From positions 172,392 through 224,266 of the forward strand of contig NZ_KI912269.1 of the NCBI RefSeq assembly GCF_000242615.2: DNA of 51,875 nucleotides, in the 5' to 3' direction. Below are positions 10,432 through 23,700 of the stretch, piece by piece. Position numbers and translations under genes: made by a program. The stretch's first letter is position 1. Each line of letters opens with the position of its first letter. The notes below the pieces were generated by a model. It saw only the letters and a list, made by a program, of their open reading frames with translations. It did not search any database and was not told where the DNA came from. This DNA is from Holophaga foetida DSM 6591 (GTDB lineage: Bacteria > Acidobacteriota > Holophagae > Holophagales > Holophagaceae).

Positions 10432-11673
10432 TCATGGCTTCCCCTTCCCGGAATCCACAGAAGCGCTCTCCAGCACCAAACCGCTGGACGAGCGCCCGGA
10501 GATCTGGATATGGGCCGCCTCCAGGTGGATCTCCACGCGGCGGTTGAGGGCCCGGCCCTCGGGGGTGTCGTTGGGGGCGAGGGGCTGATCGGAGCCCTGG
10601 CCTTCGAAGCCCTCAACCTTCAGGCCCTCGGCCTCCAGAGCTTGGGCGACGGCCCTGGCGCGACGCTCGGACAGCCGCAGGTTGAAGCTGCGGCGTCCAG
10701 TGCCATCCGTGTGCCCGAGCACCCGCAGCCGGGGGGCCTCGGGCAGGGTCTTGAGGCGCTGGGCCCAGGCATTCAGGACCGCGAGTCCTTCGGTGGGGAT
10801 CTCGCTACGGTTCAGGGCGAAGTGGAGGGCGGCTTCGTCCAGGGCGATGACCCTGGGAATCTCGGGCTGGGGTGCCTGGGCCTCGGCCACCGGAGGAGGA
10901 ACCGTGACCACGACCGGCTGGGGGGCAGGCGTGGGAGGAAGTGGCGCAGGCGTCGGTGCCATCATTGGTGCCGGTGGTTCAGGCGCTGCGGCGACCCGCC
11001 CAGGCTTCCGGCCGAAGCGGTACCCCGCGGCCAGGGTCACGCTTTGGACGGGGGCGTGGGCCTTGGCGCAGGTTCCGGGGTTCGGGGAGTTGCCCAGATT
11101 GTCCATGTCCAGCATGTAGTCCACGCCCGAGGGGGTGGGCGCCGAGCGCAGTGCGCGGGCGTATTCCAGAGCGGCGAAGAATCCCCGGCCATCCTTGGAG
11201 AATCGATGGCGCAGCACGGCCCGCGCCCAGGGGCGGTTCAGGGTGCCTTGGCTCTCCAAGCCCCCATCTTTCATCACCAGACTCTCCCGGCGATATTCCA
11301 ACCCGAGCCCGGCCTCCAGGGGCCAACGGAAGGGCCGTTCGAAGCGATAAAGCGCCCCCAGGGCGAACTGGGTGCCCAGCCGCAGGCGGGCCTGGACATC
11401 CCCGGACGCGCCATCGGTATTGGAATACGTCAACGGACGCTCACTCGGAAGGCGGAGGCCCGCCGTGGCCTCCAGGGCCTGTCCCGGGCGTGGCTTCCAG
11501 ATGTCGTGGCCGTAGCGGAGGGCCAGGGCCTGGGAGGCCTTGGATTCAAGGTGCAGCGACCCGGTGGGCCTGGCGATAGTCATATCGCGGGGCTGCAGCC
11601 GCTCCAGGCCGAGCTGGAGGTCCTGGGAAAGGAGGGGGAGGGCAAGGAGGAAGATCAGGGGTGCAGGACGCAT
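10432..11673 (-). CDS. OmpA-family outer-membrane protein
   Basis: This 413-aa protein has a short signal peptide (MRPAPLIFLLALPLLS). About 210 residues follow with alternating beta-strand character, ending in a GYRFGRK strand, which looks like an outer-membrane barrel. A Pro/Ala-rich linker covers about 225-265. The C-terminal OmpA-like peptidoglycan-binding domain shows VLGHTDGTG near residue 315, then LSERRARAVAQAL and NRRVEIHL near 380. The family anchors the outer membrane to the cell wall. The gene starts 28 bp after the 4554-aa gene on the same strand and is followed after 173 bp by the 3400-aa lipoprotein gene, so the three probably form one unit. The barrel may be a port or anchor for the giant proteins; that is inference. 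Confidence 0.88.
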   Translation of the reverse strand: MRPAPLIFLLALPLLSQDLQLGLERLQPRDMTIARPTGSLHLESKASQALALRYGHDIWKPRPGQALEATAGLRLPSERPLTYSNTDGASGDVQARLRLGTQFALGALYRFERPFRWPLEAGLGLEYRRESLVMKDGGLESQGTLNRPWARAVLRHRFSKDGRGFFAALEYARALRSAPTPSGVDYMLDMDNLGNSPNPGTCAKAHAPVQSVTLAAGYRFGRKPGRVAAAPEPPAPMMAPTPAPLPPTPAPQPVVVTVPPPVAEAQAPQPEIPRVIALDEAALHFALNRSEIPTEGLAVLNAWAQRLKTLPEAPRLRVLGHTDGTGRRSFNLRLSERRARAVAQALEAEGLKVEGFEGQGSDQPLAPNDTPEGRALNRRVEIHLEAAHIQISGRSSSGLVLESASVDSGKGKP

Positions 11674-11701
11674 AAGCTCACTCGTTCATTCAGTTCTTGA
11701 T

Positions 11702-14700
11702 TCAGGACTGCGGACATTCTTCCCCCTCCTCCCACTCCGTGGCCTTGAAGACGGGGCCGGGGGCCGGGGTGCTGCCATCGAAGGTGTAATCCCAGGAGCC
11801 CTTCCAGTTGGGGCCGCAGCCCGGAGGCTGGAGTTCCAGGCGCAGGGGCATGCCCATGGGAAGGTTGCCGTTCAAATAGGTCGAGGATTCATTGCGGTAC
11901 GACCAGGCATCAAGGGTCCATCCATCCGGGGCGTGTAATGGACGGAATGCCAAGTCCTGAGAACGGATCGGCTGGTTCGCGCTGTCCACCACCTGGAAGG
12001 GGACTTCCTGCCAGACGGTCTGGGCCACCGGCTGGAGCAAGGTCTCCCCCGCAGCGACGGTGTAGGGCTGGGAGCCCCAGGCGCCGAGGTAGTACCCGCC
12101 CTCACCGTTCCGGAGGGATCCCATCCAGAGGGTGGCACCCAGGGGCACGCGCACGCGGGTGGGAGAGGTGTTGGCGTTGTAGTCCCATCGGTATTCCAGA
12201 CTGCTCCAGCCATCCGAGAGCCAGGCGCTGCTGAAGGACGGGCTGTGGAAGGTGAAGCCGCCCGAGGGATCGCGGTTGCCTTCCCAGATCGCCAGATCCG
12301 GCCGGACCAGGCCAGGGGCGTCCGCCGAGATGGCCACGGCGAGCTGCTCTGGAGTGCTGCCATCGGAAGTCCGGAATTCGACAGTCTCCAGCCATCCGTG
12401 CTCCGGGAGCCGGATCTCCTGTGTCAGCGAGGAACCCAGGGCAGGCACCGTGAGGGACTCGACTTTGCCGAGGCCCGAGTCACCGTCGAACACCTGCACC
12501 TTCAGGGTGGCGCCGGGATCCTGGCCCAGGATCAGCATGGCCCAATCGCCGTTATCGTCGTCCCACCACTCGTAGGCCTGCCGCGAGGCGTCCTGGTCTG
12601 TGATGTCCGGTAGGTCGCAGCCGGGACCGTCCACGCTATCGGCGCCATCGGTCTCCAGGAGGCGGACCCGCAGCACGGTCAGATCCAGGGTGAGGATCTG
12701 GTTGATGTCCGTGCCTTCGGAGATGACCTGGTCCCCGGTCTCGGCTTCCACGTAATCACCCTTGCCGTAGGGCCGGTAGGACGCATATCCCCGCAGCACG
12801 GTTCCATCGGGCACTTCCATGATGGAGAGCTCCCCGGGGATCACGGTGAACCCGTAGTCGTAATCGGTCGCATACACATCTAACTCGGCGCCCACGGCGG
12901 GGGTGATGCCATCACCGGCCAGGGCCTGGAGGGTCCAGGTGCTGCGAACGTAGGGTAGCCGCAGGGTGCGCTCCAGGGTCTTGCCATCGTCCCCGGGGGC
13001 CACGGTGAGATCAAAGCGGCCCATCTCGCCGAAGGCGGGGTCCACCACCGCGAAGGTGTGGGTGCCTTCGGGGAAGTCCTGGCCGAAGGCCGGATCGTTG
13101 CCGTAGGCGCTCAGAGAAGGTGCATAGCCCGCAACGGTGCTCTGCACGAGTTGCAACTGCAGGCTGTGGTCCTGGGCCAGGGGACGGCCCTGGGCATCCT
13201 GATAGTGCAGGGTCAGGGATGCCATGGCGGGCAGAGTCACCGGGAGGATCTTTTCGATCCGGGTGGCGTCATCCTCTGGGCGCACCACCAGATCGAAGGT
13301 GCTCAAGGTGAGTCCGGTGCGGTCCTGGAGGGCGAAGCTGTGGGTGCCCTCGGGGAAGTGCTCGTCCATGACCAGGTTGCCGTTGATCCAGCGGGGATTG
13401 AAGTCCACGGCCGGAAGGTTGGGCAGGAAGCCGGTGGCCGTGCTGTTCTTGAGGACCAGCTTGAGGTTCCGGTCCACGGCCAGGGGACTGCCATCGGCGG
13501 CCTGGAGATGGAGGGTGAAAGCCGCCAGGGCTGGCAAGGTGGCCGTGACTGTGGGGGTCGGGTTGCTGGTGTCAAGTGTCGCAGTGACCGTCGCCTTCCA
13601 TGGCCAAAGGTTGGCGCCCTGGTTCGACCAGGAGCCGGATTGGTTGGTGCCGATCGTGGTGGCCGCCTCGAAGGTATAGGCCCCGGACTGACCGATCTTC
13701 CAGATGCCGTTCGGGTTGCTGAGCGTCCTGGTCGTGGTGGCCGGGGTGGTGCTCAGTGTCCAGCGCGCGTAGTAGATGCTATAGGGCGCAAGGCTCCCGT
13801 TGGCTCGCTTGACCTGGAAGTTGACGTCGATGGTCTTGGCCAGGGTCAGGGTGATGCTTCCCGCAGGCTGCGCGGTGCTCACGGTGACAGAGTCATTGCT
13901 GGCGTCCAGGTAGCCGCTGGCGCTGGCGTTGACGGCAAAGGGGGTATCCAGGGGAACCGAGAGTAACAGGGTCCCGTCCTGGGCCGTCATGCCGGTCCGC
14001 TGGCCCCCCCCGGCGCTCACGGCGGCGTTGGGAATGGGATTGCCCGATGCGTCCTGAACCTTGACCGTGAGGCCGCCGAGGGGGAGAACCAGATTCAGAG
14101 TCTTGCTTTCGCCGTCCTGGGTCAGGGTGAAGGTCTGGTCAGGTATGCAAGGGAACCATAGATTGCAGCTGGAATAGTATTCCTGAAGCACCAGACTGCG
14201 ACCAGCGGGCACGGGGTTCAGAGTGCATGTGCCTTGGTAGAGGCCTCCGTTTCTGATCGACTGCCCGGCATCCAGGATCCGGAGATTGCGGTCGGAGGCC
14301 GCCCGTCCATCGGCCGTGATGACGTTCACCACCACCTTGCCGGAACCCGGAAGAGCTAGGGTCCCCTGTGCCAGAACCCCCTCGGTCACCGCCACCCCAG
14401 TGGAAGCGGAATAGCCATTGGTGGCGTTCGTAACCGTGATCGTCGCGTTGCCGGGAGCCACGTTGGAGAAGGTCACCAGGCCAGCGTCGTCGGTGTACTG
14501 GGACTTGGTGCCGCCATCGGCCCCAGTCAGGCGGACGTACTGGTTCCTCGCCACAGGCGTCCCCGCCGGGGTCAGGATCTGCATGCGGACCTGGCCGAGG
14601 CTCGGGAGGTGGAAGGTCACTTCCGTCTCGGCATCCGCCGAGACACTGATGGTCTGATCAGGGAGGTAGCCCCCGGTCCTTGGATCCAGCACCCGAACCT

Positions 14701-17700
14701 TCCAGGTGCCCGGAAGGACGCCGGTCCATGTGAGACTCGTCTGCCCATACATGTATCTGCTAGCCACATCATTGATCAGGTAGCCATTGAATGACGAGGG
14801 GTATGGCAACCCATCGGCCCCGAGGAGGTTGAGCTTCACGGACCCCACCGCCGGGAAGGCCAGGGTGAGGGAGTTGTCCGTTCCCGCCTGGGCCTGGATC
14901 GTGCCCGAGATCTGAACCGTGTTGCCCGAATTGGGCAAGGTGGCCGTAGCCGTGTAGCTGCCGGGTGTCAGGAGCCAGGGCCCCACAACACCTTGGGCAT
15001 TGGTGGAGTAAGTGTTGTATACATAGACCGAAGCGCCCGACACCACAGCCCCATGGGAATCCTGCACGGTCACCGAAATGGGGGCGGCTTCATCCAAGAC
15101 CAAGTCCGTGTTCTGAGTCGTCTCGAGTGTCCGGCTCAGTGCAAGCTGGGGATAATTGCCGGGAACCGTTATCTTCACAACGCCGCCATCGGCGGGCTGG
15201 CCGGTCAGAGGAGAACTCGCATAGAAAGAACTCTTCCGGGCGAGGTTCTCCCGAGGCTCAAAGTTCAGGTGGAAGGAAGCATTGACCGGCACGCGCCCTA
15301 GGAAGTCCTTGATGGTCATCGTGACGGAAGCGTTCCAGGCTGGGAGAGGATCCGCCGCAGGCGCCTGGGCGGGGAGCCAGTTGGACCAGGCGGAGGGATC
15401 TCCGCCGTAGGTCCATTCGGGTGCCCCATGAAGGATCCGATCCAGGACACGGGTAGCACCCTCGGGTCGATAGTCGCTACTTGCCGAGGAATGACGGTAA
15501 GGAGCATGGGCCAGGGCCAGTGTCTTCTGCTCCCCTGGCGCCAAGGTCCATTCGGGCCATTGGAACCCGTTGGAATTGAGGGAAAGGGGAGTGTCTGCTC
15601 CATTCCCCCACAAGATCGTGCCGTAGTAGCTAAGAACACCTGCATCACGATTGTCGCCAGCCAGGATCGGCTGGCCCTGACCGGAAGGAATGCCCTGGTA
15701 CGTGTACAGGGAAACCGCATGGCGGAGCGAAACCGCGTGGGGAGTGGCATCCGTATTCCGCATCCGGATTTCGTCTCGGACAACACAGGTCTGGGGCGCA
15801 ACCGTCCGCGTTAGGGTCACTTCGATCACGCCAATCGTGGTGCTGTAAGTGATCTGGTGATCCTTCTCCAGCCATTGGGCGATTCCGCCAGGGGCGGAAG
15901 GAATGACTTCGGAACCGCCATCCACCTTCACATAGGGCGTGACTGAGTTCCAATTCCAGGTTGGGGAGAAATAACTGGAGGCCACATAACCGGAGTAACC
16001 CAGACGACCAAGGGGCATGTATACCCCCAGCGACACCGAATTCGACAGCAACGTCAGATCCAGCGTCGCACTCCCGCCATCCTCCGCCAGGGTCACATCC
16101 CCGGCGGCGACGGAGGTTGAAGTGCTGGCGGTGATGTGGCGGCTGCCGATGGGGATTTCGGTTTTGGACCAGGCCCCGGTGGCGTTGGTGGTTCCGATGG
16201 AGGAGCCGTCGATATTGACGTTCACGCCGCTGACGGGGTTGCCGCTGGCGTCCTTGACAGTGCCACTGAGGGAGCCGAAGCCCGGGGCCGTGAGGGCCAG
16301 GACCGTGTCGCCGTTCTTCACCAAGGTGACGTTGCCCAGGGAGAGCTGGCGCCCACCGGGGAGAACCACGTAGGCGTTGGCGTACCCGTTGTTGTAGTCC
16401 AGGTGGGGATTGGGGTCGGGAACCTGTATCGTCCCGTCTTCCGCCAGGTTGTAATACTGCGAACTGTAGTACGACACCAGCAAGCGGGTGCCCTGGGGCC
16501 AGGTCAGGGTGTTGTCGGCCCGCTTGATCTGGCCGGAGATGGTGCTGTAGGGCCGTGGCTGGAGGGTCAGAACCAGGGTCTGGTCCGCGGCCAGGGTGCC
16601 GCTGCTGGTGCAGGAGAGGCTATCCAGGGTGGCGCTGGCGGCGATGGAGCCCTCCAGCACATCCGTGAAGGTGGCCACGCCCTGGGCATCGCTGGTGGCC
16701 TGGAGCGGAGTGCCTGCGGACCAGGCGCTGTTGTTCCGTAGGGTCACAGCCTGGTCCCCAAGGATGGTTCCATCCGTGGCCAGGGTCTTGACGGTCACGG
16801 TGCCGGTGCCCTTGAGGGTCAGGTTCAGGGTGTAGGTGCTGCCGTCCCCGCCGATGCTGGCGCTATCGAGGGCCCGGTTGGGGCGGCCCTGGACGGTGGC
16901 GAGCACGCTGGAGCCGCCGGTGCCAAGGCCCTCGAGGCGGTAGGCCCCCTGGGCGTCCGTGGTGGCGGACAGGCTGCCGGAGCTCACGACGGCGTTGGCC
17001 ACAAGGCTCCCCTTGGCGTCCTTGACGATGCCCTGGACCATTCCGAAGGCGGGGGCCCGCAGATCCACGACCGTCACGCCGTTCTTCACAAGGCTCACGG
17101 AGCCGACGGAGAAGGTGGCGCCGCTGGGCAGGCTCACCTGCACCGGTACGCTGGCGGTGGTGTAGCCGAGGGCGGGCTCGGGCGAGGGAGGCACCAGGGT
17201 GCCGTCCGCCTGAAGGCCGTAAATGAAGCCCTGGATGGTGGCGATGGCGCCCGTGGACCAGGTGTTCAGGTCCGAGGCGCGGCGGACCTTGCCGGAGATC
17301 CGGCTGATGTCGCGGGAGCGGAGTTCGAGGGTGAGTGTTCCGCCATCCGTGAGATTCCCGGAGGCGGTGCGCAGCTTGCCGTCCAGGGTGGCGGAAATGG
17401 CGATGCCGCCCTCCAGCACGTCCGTGAAACGGGCCACGCCGCTGGCATCGCTGGTGGCCGTGAGGGAAGTCCCACTCGACCAGGGGCTTGTGTTATCCAG
17501 GGAGACCGTCTGGCCCGGGTTGGGGCTGCCATCCTCCCGGAGGACGTTCACCTGGACGCTACCGGTGCCCTTGAGGGCCAGGTCCTGGAGGTGGACCTCG
17601 CCATCGCTGCCGAGGGCCACGCTCTCCAGGGCCCGGTTGGGACGGCCCGGGAGGGTCACGGAAAGGGTGTAGCTGCCGATCGCCAGGGGTTCGATGCGGA

Positions 17701-20700
17701 AGGCTCCGGTGGCATCGGTCGTGACCGCGAGGGGGCGGCCCACAAGCGTCACCAGAGCGCCCGCCACCGCGTTGCCTCGGCTGTCCTTCACGGTGCCCGC
17801 GAGGGCGCCCTGGTCAGGAGCCGGATAGACCACGGGCAGGCTCTGGCCGTGCTGGCCGAGGGTGAAGCCGGGCTGGGCGCCCAGGAGCCCGAAGCCCGTG
17901 GCCTGGATGCTCAGGGGGCGTCCGATCCAGAGGCCGGTGGCCACCCAGGTGCCGTCCCCCTGGGGCTGGGCCGTCCAGGTCGGCGTGCCGACGCCGGACA
18001 CGGTGATGGCGCTGCCCGTGAGGGTACGCCCGGAGGCGGTCTGGACGGTGATGAGCGCCGACCCCACACCCAGGGCTGGAATCTGGACCACCTGTATCTG
18101 GCCCGTAGGTGCCGTCAGCTCGAACTGGGCCTCCAGGGCGGGCTGGTTGGGAACCCCGCTCACCTGGACCCGGTAGGGTCCATCGGGAAGCCCAGCGAGG
18201 CTCGCGGTGCCTGCGGCATCCAGATCCCCTTGCCACTGGCCGCCGTAGACGCCGGTGGGAGTGAGCACGAAGTGACCGGGCCCCGGTGCGGAGGAGCCGT
18301 CCGGGTAGACCAGGGACAGGCGCAGGCTGCGGGGCACGGGCTGCTGGAGGGTAAGTTCCTCCACTTCCCGGTCCCCGGTGAGGGAGAGGTTCAGGGTCGC
18401 GATGACCGTGGTGGTCATTTCGCGGCAGCCATCCAGGCGGTAGGCCTGCCCGGCCCTCAGGTAGCGGAAGAAGAAGGTGGGGTGGTCGGGATCGAAGAGA
18501 TCCCCGGTCGTCACGGCACGGTTCAGTTCCCTGCCCTGGGCATCCCGGAGGAGGACGGTCATGGGGATCTTGTTGCCGTCGCTGTCCTTGGTCCAGCCCT
18601 TGAGGTTCACGAAGGCCGGAAGGGCCCGGGTGAGGTCAACCGTATCGCCTTCGCCTCCGATCGTGAAGCTCTCCTGGAAGGCCTGGGTGGAACCGTCATC
18701 CCAGAGGACCGTCAGGGTAAGGGCCTGCCCGGCGGGGAGCGCACCGATCTGGAACCGTCCTTCGGCATCGGTGGTCGACCTGGCGATGACGCTCCCCCCG
18801 CTGCTCACCTGGAGCTGGAGGGGCGGCAACTGGGGCCGCAGGGCATCGGTGAAGCGTCCGGTCAGGGAACCCTGGGCCGAAAGGGCGAAGTTCACCTCCA
18901 GGTCCTCGTTGTTGGCGGAGAGGCTTGCCGGGGCGGACTGCCCCTGGCGCCCGGCGCCGGTGAGGGCACGGAGGGTGATGGGCTTCCCGACGGGTAGCTC
19001 CTTGATCGTGAAATGCCCGCTGGCATCCGTGGCGCTGGAGGCGCCTCCCCCGGTGTAGCTGGCGGTGATGGCGGCATAGGGCACCGGCTGGCTAACCGGA
19101 TCCGTCAGCAGGCCATGGATCTGGCCGGTGGGGGCCGTGGTGAGGCTCACGGGGACGTCCTGGCCCTCGGTTTCCAGAACGAAGGAGGCGGAGCTGCCCC
19201 CGCTGAGGGTGGCGGTGCCCAGCCCCTGGCCGACGTTCAGGAAACGGGCGACGCCCTCCAGATCGGTCTTGGGCACAGCGCCGCTCCAGACATTGGCGGA
19301 CAGGCAGACGGATGCCCCGGATACCACCGCCCCATCGGAATCCTTCACGGTGGCGGTCACGCTGCCGATGGCCCGGGCCTGGGCGGAGAAGTCCTGGATG
19401 GCGGGTCCGTCCTTGAGCACGGACAGGTTCCAGGTCCCGCGAGGACGGCCCTTGAGATCGGTGAGGTTGAGGGTGTAGGAGCCGATGGGCACGTCCGGGA
19501 GGGTGCACTGTCCCAGGGAATCCAGCGTGGCCGTGCGGTTCAGCCCGTGGATGCGGAGCTGCCATCCATCCAGGGGCAAGTCGGGCGCACCGGGGGGCGG
19601 CAGAACCGTCCCGAAGACGGAGCGGACCCCCTTGAGAGTGAGGGTCTGGGCGAACTCTCCCTGGTTGGCGGCGCGACTGAAGGCCAGACTTCCGCTGGCG
19701 AGGCTCACGGGATCCGTGGCCTCCACGAAGTAGTCCCCGGGGGGCAGCGTGAAGCTGGCCTTGCCCTCGGCGTCGGTGGTGGCCTCGGTGGTGAAGGTCA
19801 GGGCCGGACCGCCGGTGTAGCGCACCGAAAGGCTGGCCCGCAGCACAGGGGCCTGACTTTCATCCACGACCTTGAGCACGACGGGACCCTTGTCCTGGCA
19901 GGTGATCTCCACCTCGGTGAAGGGGCCGTCCTGGGTGCATTCCGCCACATTGACCGTGATCCGGCCGATCTGCCGCGTATCGGGATCCCAGGCCTCCAGT
20001 CGGACGACCCCTGCGGGCAGGGGATAGAAGAGGAAGCGGCCTTCGACGCCCTCCTGATAGGTGGGGGAAACCCCCAGCCAGGCGTTGCCGCTGTCACCCC
20101 GCTGCCCGTAGGCATCCACCCGGCCGGAGGGCACGGGCGTCCCGTCGGAACGCTTGAGGATGCCGCGGATGCCGCCGACGGGCTGGAGCCGGACGCTCAC
20201 CTCGGTGTTGCCGCCGCCCACGGGCAGCTCGGCCGAGGCGGTGCCCCGGAGCCCCGTGGGGTTCTTGATGAGGACGGTGACGGGGCCTTCGAGCAGATCC
20301 TCGAAGAGCAGCTCGCCTCCGTTGGCGGGCAGAAGCTTCTGCTTCAGCTCCGGCAGGTCGTAGGCCCCGAGCAGGCCGTTGTTCTTGCTGTGGATGACCT
20401 CCACCTCCGCCTCGGGAAGCGGCTTGCCCTGGTGGTCCTGGACATGGATCTGGAGATTCCCCCGGCCCCATAGGCGGATGTTCCGTGCCTGGGACTCCTC
20501 CACCTTCATCTCGAACGCAGTCACGAAGAAATCCCCGGTGACGGGGTCCTCGGCCCGGAGCTTGTATTTTCCTGCGGGGATGACCTTGGCGAACTTGTAG
20601 ATGCCGTCCTCCTGGGTGAGGACCGTGAGATCGCCGATGCTGCCTCCGATGAGGCTCACCCGGGCGCCCTTGGGCACCGGCGTGGCGCCATCCCGGCCCA

Positions 20701-23700
20701 CCACCCGGCCCTTGAGCTCGCCCGCGAAGGAGGCGATCAGGGTGAGATCCATGGTCCTGGAGACGTTCACCTCGTCGCCGAAGCTCCCGGCCTGGGTGGC
20801 GATGACGGGGAAGAGCTCGCTGTTGCCGTTTAGGGTGAAGGCACCGGAGGGCAGGCCCGTGAACGTGTATATCCCGGTGGCGGGGGTACGCGCGGCGGCC
20901 ACCTCTTCTTCGACCAGCAGGCCCCAGTTGGGGTTGCCCTGTTCAGATGTCTGGATGCTGGGCAGGAAGGCCTTCACCCATACCTGGGCCATGGCGGGGA
21001 TCTTCTGGGCCCCCTCCTGGGGCTGGTAAACCGTGCCCTGGAGGGTGTTGTTGCCGACGGCGGGGAGGACGAGGCTCAGTTCACGGGTCTCGCCATCGGA
21101 GAGCTGGATGAAGAGGGGCGTGATGGCGGTGCGGAGCTCGGGCCCCACCGCCGCCAGGCGGAACTGGCCGCCCACGGGCACATCGGGGATCTGGAAGGCT
21201 CCACTGGCGTCCGTGATGGCCAGGCGGTTCTTCTTCATATCGTCGCAGACGGGCGGGATGGCCACGTAGGCGCCCTTCACCGGGCTGCCGTCGGGCCGCT
21301 TCACGGTGCCCTTCAGGCCCGCCTTGGCGGGCATGACCACGCGCAGGGTGTAGCTCTCTCCCGCCTCGGGCGTGAGGGAATCCCCCTGGGTGACCCCCAC
21401 CCAGGCCGGGTGGTAGGCCCGGACCGTGATGGTCTGGCCGGGGGCCAGTTCGAAGGAGGGCGTGAGGCCCTCTCCATCGGTGCTCAGGTTGTACGCGGAG
21501 TCGTTCGCATAGCCCACGTAGGCGTTGGCCACAGGGTTACCGGCGCTGTCCGCCACCAGTACCCGGGCATGGGCCCGCTCCTGGGGGGGAAGCTGGCGCA
21601 GCTCCGCCACAAGTTCCGCGCCCGGTTCCAGGAAGCCATGGAATTCCGTGACGCTGCCTTTGGCCAGGAAGGGGGCGAGGAGGTGGATGTCCCCGGAGGG
21701 CACATCCTTGAAGCGCACCCATCCATCGGCCTCTGCGGTGGCCTGCTCGGGATAGACATAGGTGACCGTGCCGGAACCGCTGCGAAGGATCCCCGCCGGG
21801 AAGCCCATGCGGATCCATTCCTTCATCTGGGGCTGGCCCAGGAGATCGAGCAGGCGCACCTTGATCTGGCCCACCTTGCCCTTGAGGACCAGATCCTTGC
21901 GGACCACCTCACCATCCCGGGCGATCTCGCCGCTCCCGGCGACGCCGAAGAGGCCCTTGAGGGCCCGGATAGAGAAGACACCGGTCTTGAGGCCATCCAG
22001 GCGGTAGTACCCGTTGGCGTCCGAACTGCCGCTCACGGCGAAGCTCCCGCCGCCGGTCCCCACATTGAGCCCATAGGTGGGTTGCTCCTGGACGGCCTGG
22101 ACCTGGACTCCGGGCACAGGGTTGCCCTGGGCGTCCAGGGTGTAGCCTTCGAGGCTCCCCTTCCCTTCCAGCACGAGGTCCATCTGGATGACCTGCCCGT
22201 TGCCAAGGACGCTGGCCTGGGCGAAGGCCCGGCCCCCGGGCATGTCCCCCTGGAGGAGGAAGGGGCCGATGGCGTAGGAGACCGGCTCCGGCACATAGTC
22301 GAGCTGGTAGGAGCCGTCGGGTTCGGTGGCTACGTTGTTGGTGACCAGGGCGTAGTATTCCTGGATGTCCTCCTTCACGAAAAGCTCACCGGTGGCCAGA
22401 TCCAGTTCATTGCTGTGGACCTTGGTGTAGTACCAATAGGTCAGGGTGGCCTGGAGCCCCGTGCCGTCCAGCTTGCGGGCATGGCCCTTGACGACGGCCC
22501 CGCCGGGCACCAGACCGCTCTGGATGGGCCAGGTCCTGGTGTTCGAAAGGGGGTTGCCCTGGGCGTCCGTCCAAGAATCCGCCAGGGTGATCTGGCGCTG
22601 GATGTATGGCCCCACGGGCTTTTCGAGGTAGAGGGAGATCACGCGCGGATAGGCCTGGAGCAGCGCCGGAGGCGAGGGCATCTTCTTGGGCTGCCCGTTC
22701 CCGTCCAGCTCCAGGGTCCCGTCAGGCTTGGTGGCGTTGCCCATGACCTTCCGCCAGAAGGCGTTGCCCTCCACCTGGACCAGGGCCTGGGCCTGCTGGA
22801 AGCCTTCGTCGCCCGTTCCGATGCTCAGGGGCGTGTTGGGCCGGTTGAAGAGCACCATCACATGGGTGCCGTAGGGGGTGGCGTCCGGGAAGAGGTCCAG
22901 ATCGTAGCGATGGACCGCCAGGACCTGGAAGGGCTCCGGCGCGAGGGCCTCCACCGACTCGGCGGTCCCCTGGTGGGTCAGGGTCCCGGTGGAATCGGTG
23001 ACCTTGACCTGGAGCTCGCGCTGGGCCCCCAGGGAGACAGAGGCCGTCTGACCCGTTCCCAGACGGAAGGCCAGGCGGCTGTGGATGGGCTGGGTCTCCC
23101 CGGTGGTGGGGACCAGGAGCGCCAGATCGAGATCCATGTGGTCGCTTCCCTGGTTGGCTAGGCTCAGGGTGCCGGTGGTCCCTGCCGGGAAGGGGAACTG
23201 GAGCAGGTGGTTCCCGCCCTCGCCGCCCCAGGCGGCTCCCTTGGCCCCGAGCGCGGGGAGGGGCGAAACATTCTGGAGCACTTGTCCGGTGCCATCGGTC
23301 ATCCCGATGGAGAGCCCCTCCTCGGCCCCCTTAAGGGCCACCACTGCGGTGCCGGAGACGCCATAGCCATAGCTGGCCATCTCCTTGAGGCGCTCGGCCG
23401 GGGTCCGGGAGCTGTCAGCCCAGGTCCTCCAGGCCGCCAGGAAGGCGGCGCGCAGCTCGGCCCCGGCCTCGGTGGTGCGCACCAGCTGGTCGAAACCCTC
23501 GTCGGTGTTCCGGGTGAAGGCGCTCCAGAGTTCCCACCAGATCCGGGCGCGATCCGTGCCCATCTTGAGGAAGACGCCCTGCTCACTGAGGGTCTGGGCC
23601 ATCCTGTCCGTCACGGTCCCCCGGGCGATGGGAAGCACCCCCACCGGCAGGGCCCCCTTGGTGGTGGCCACGGAGTAGGCTTGGCCGAGCACCCGGAGCA

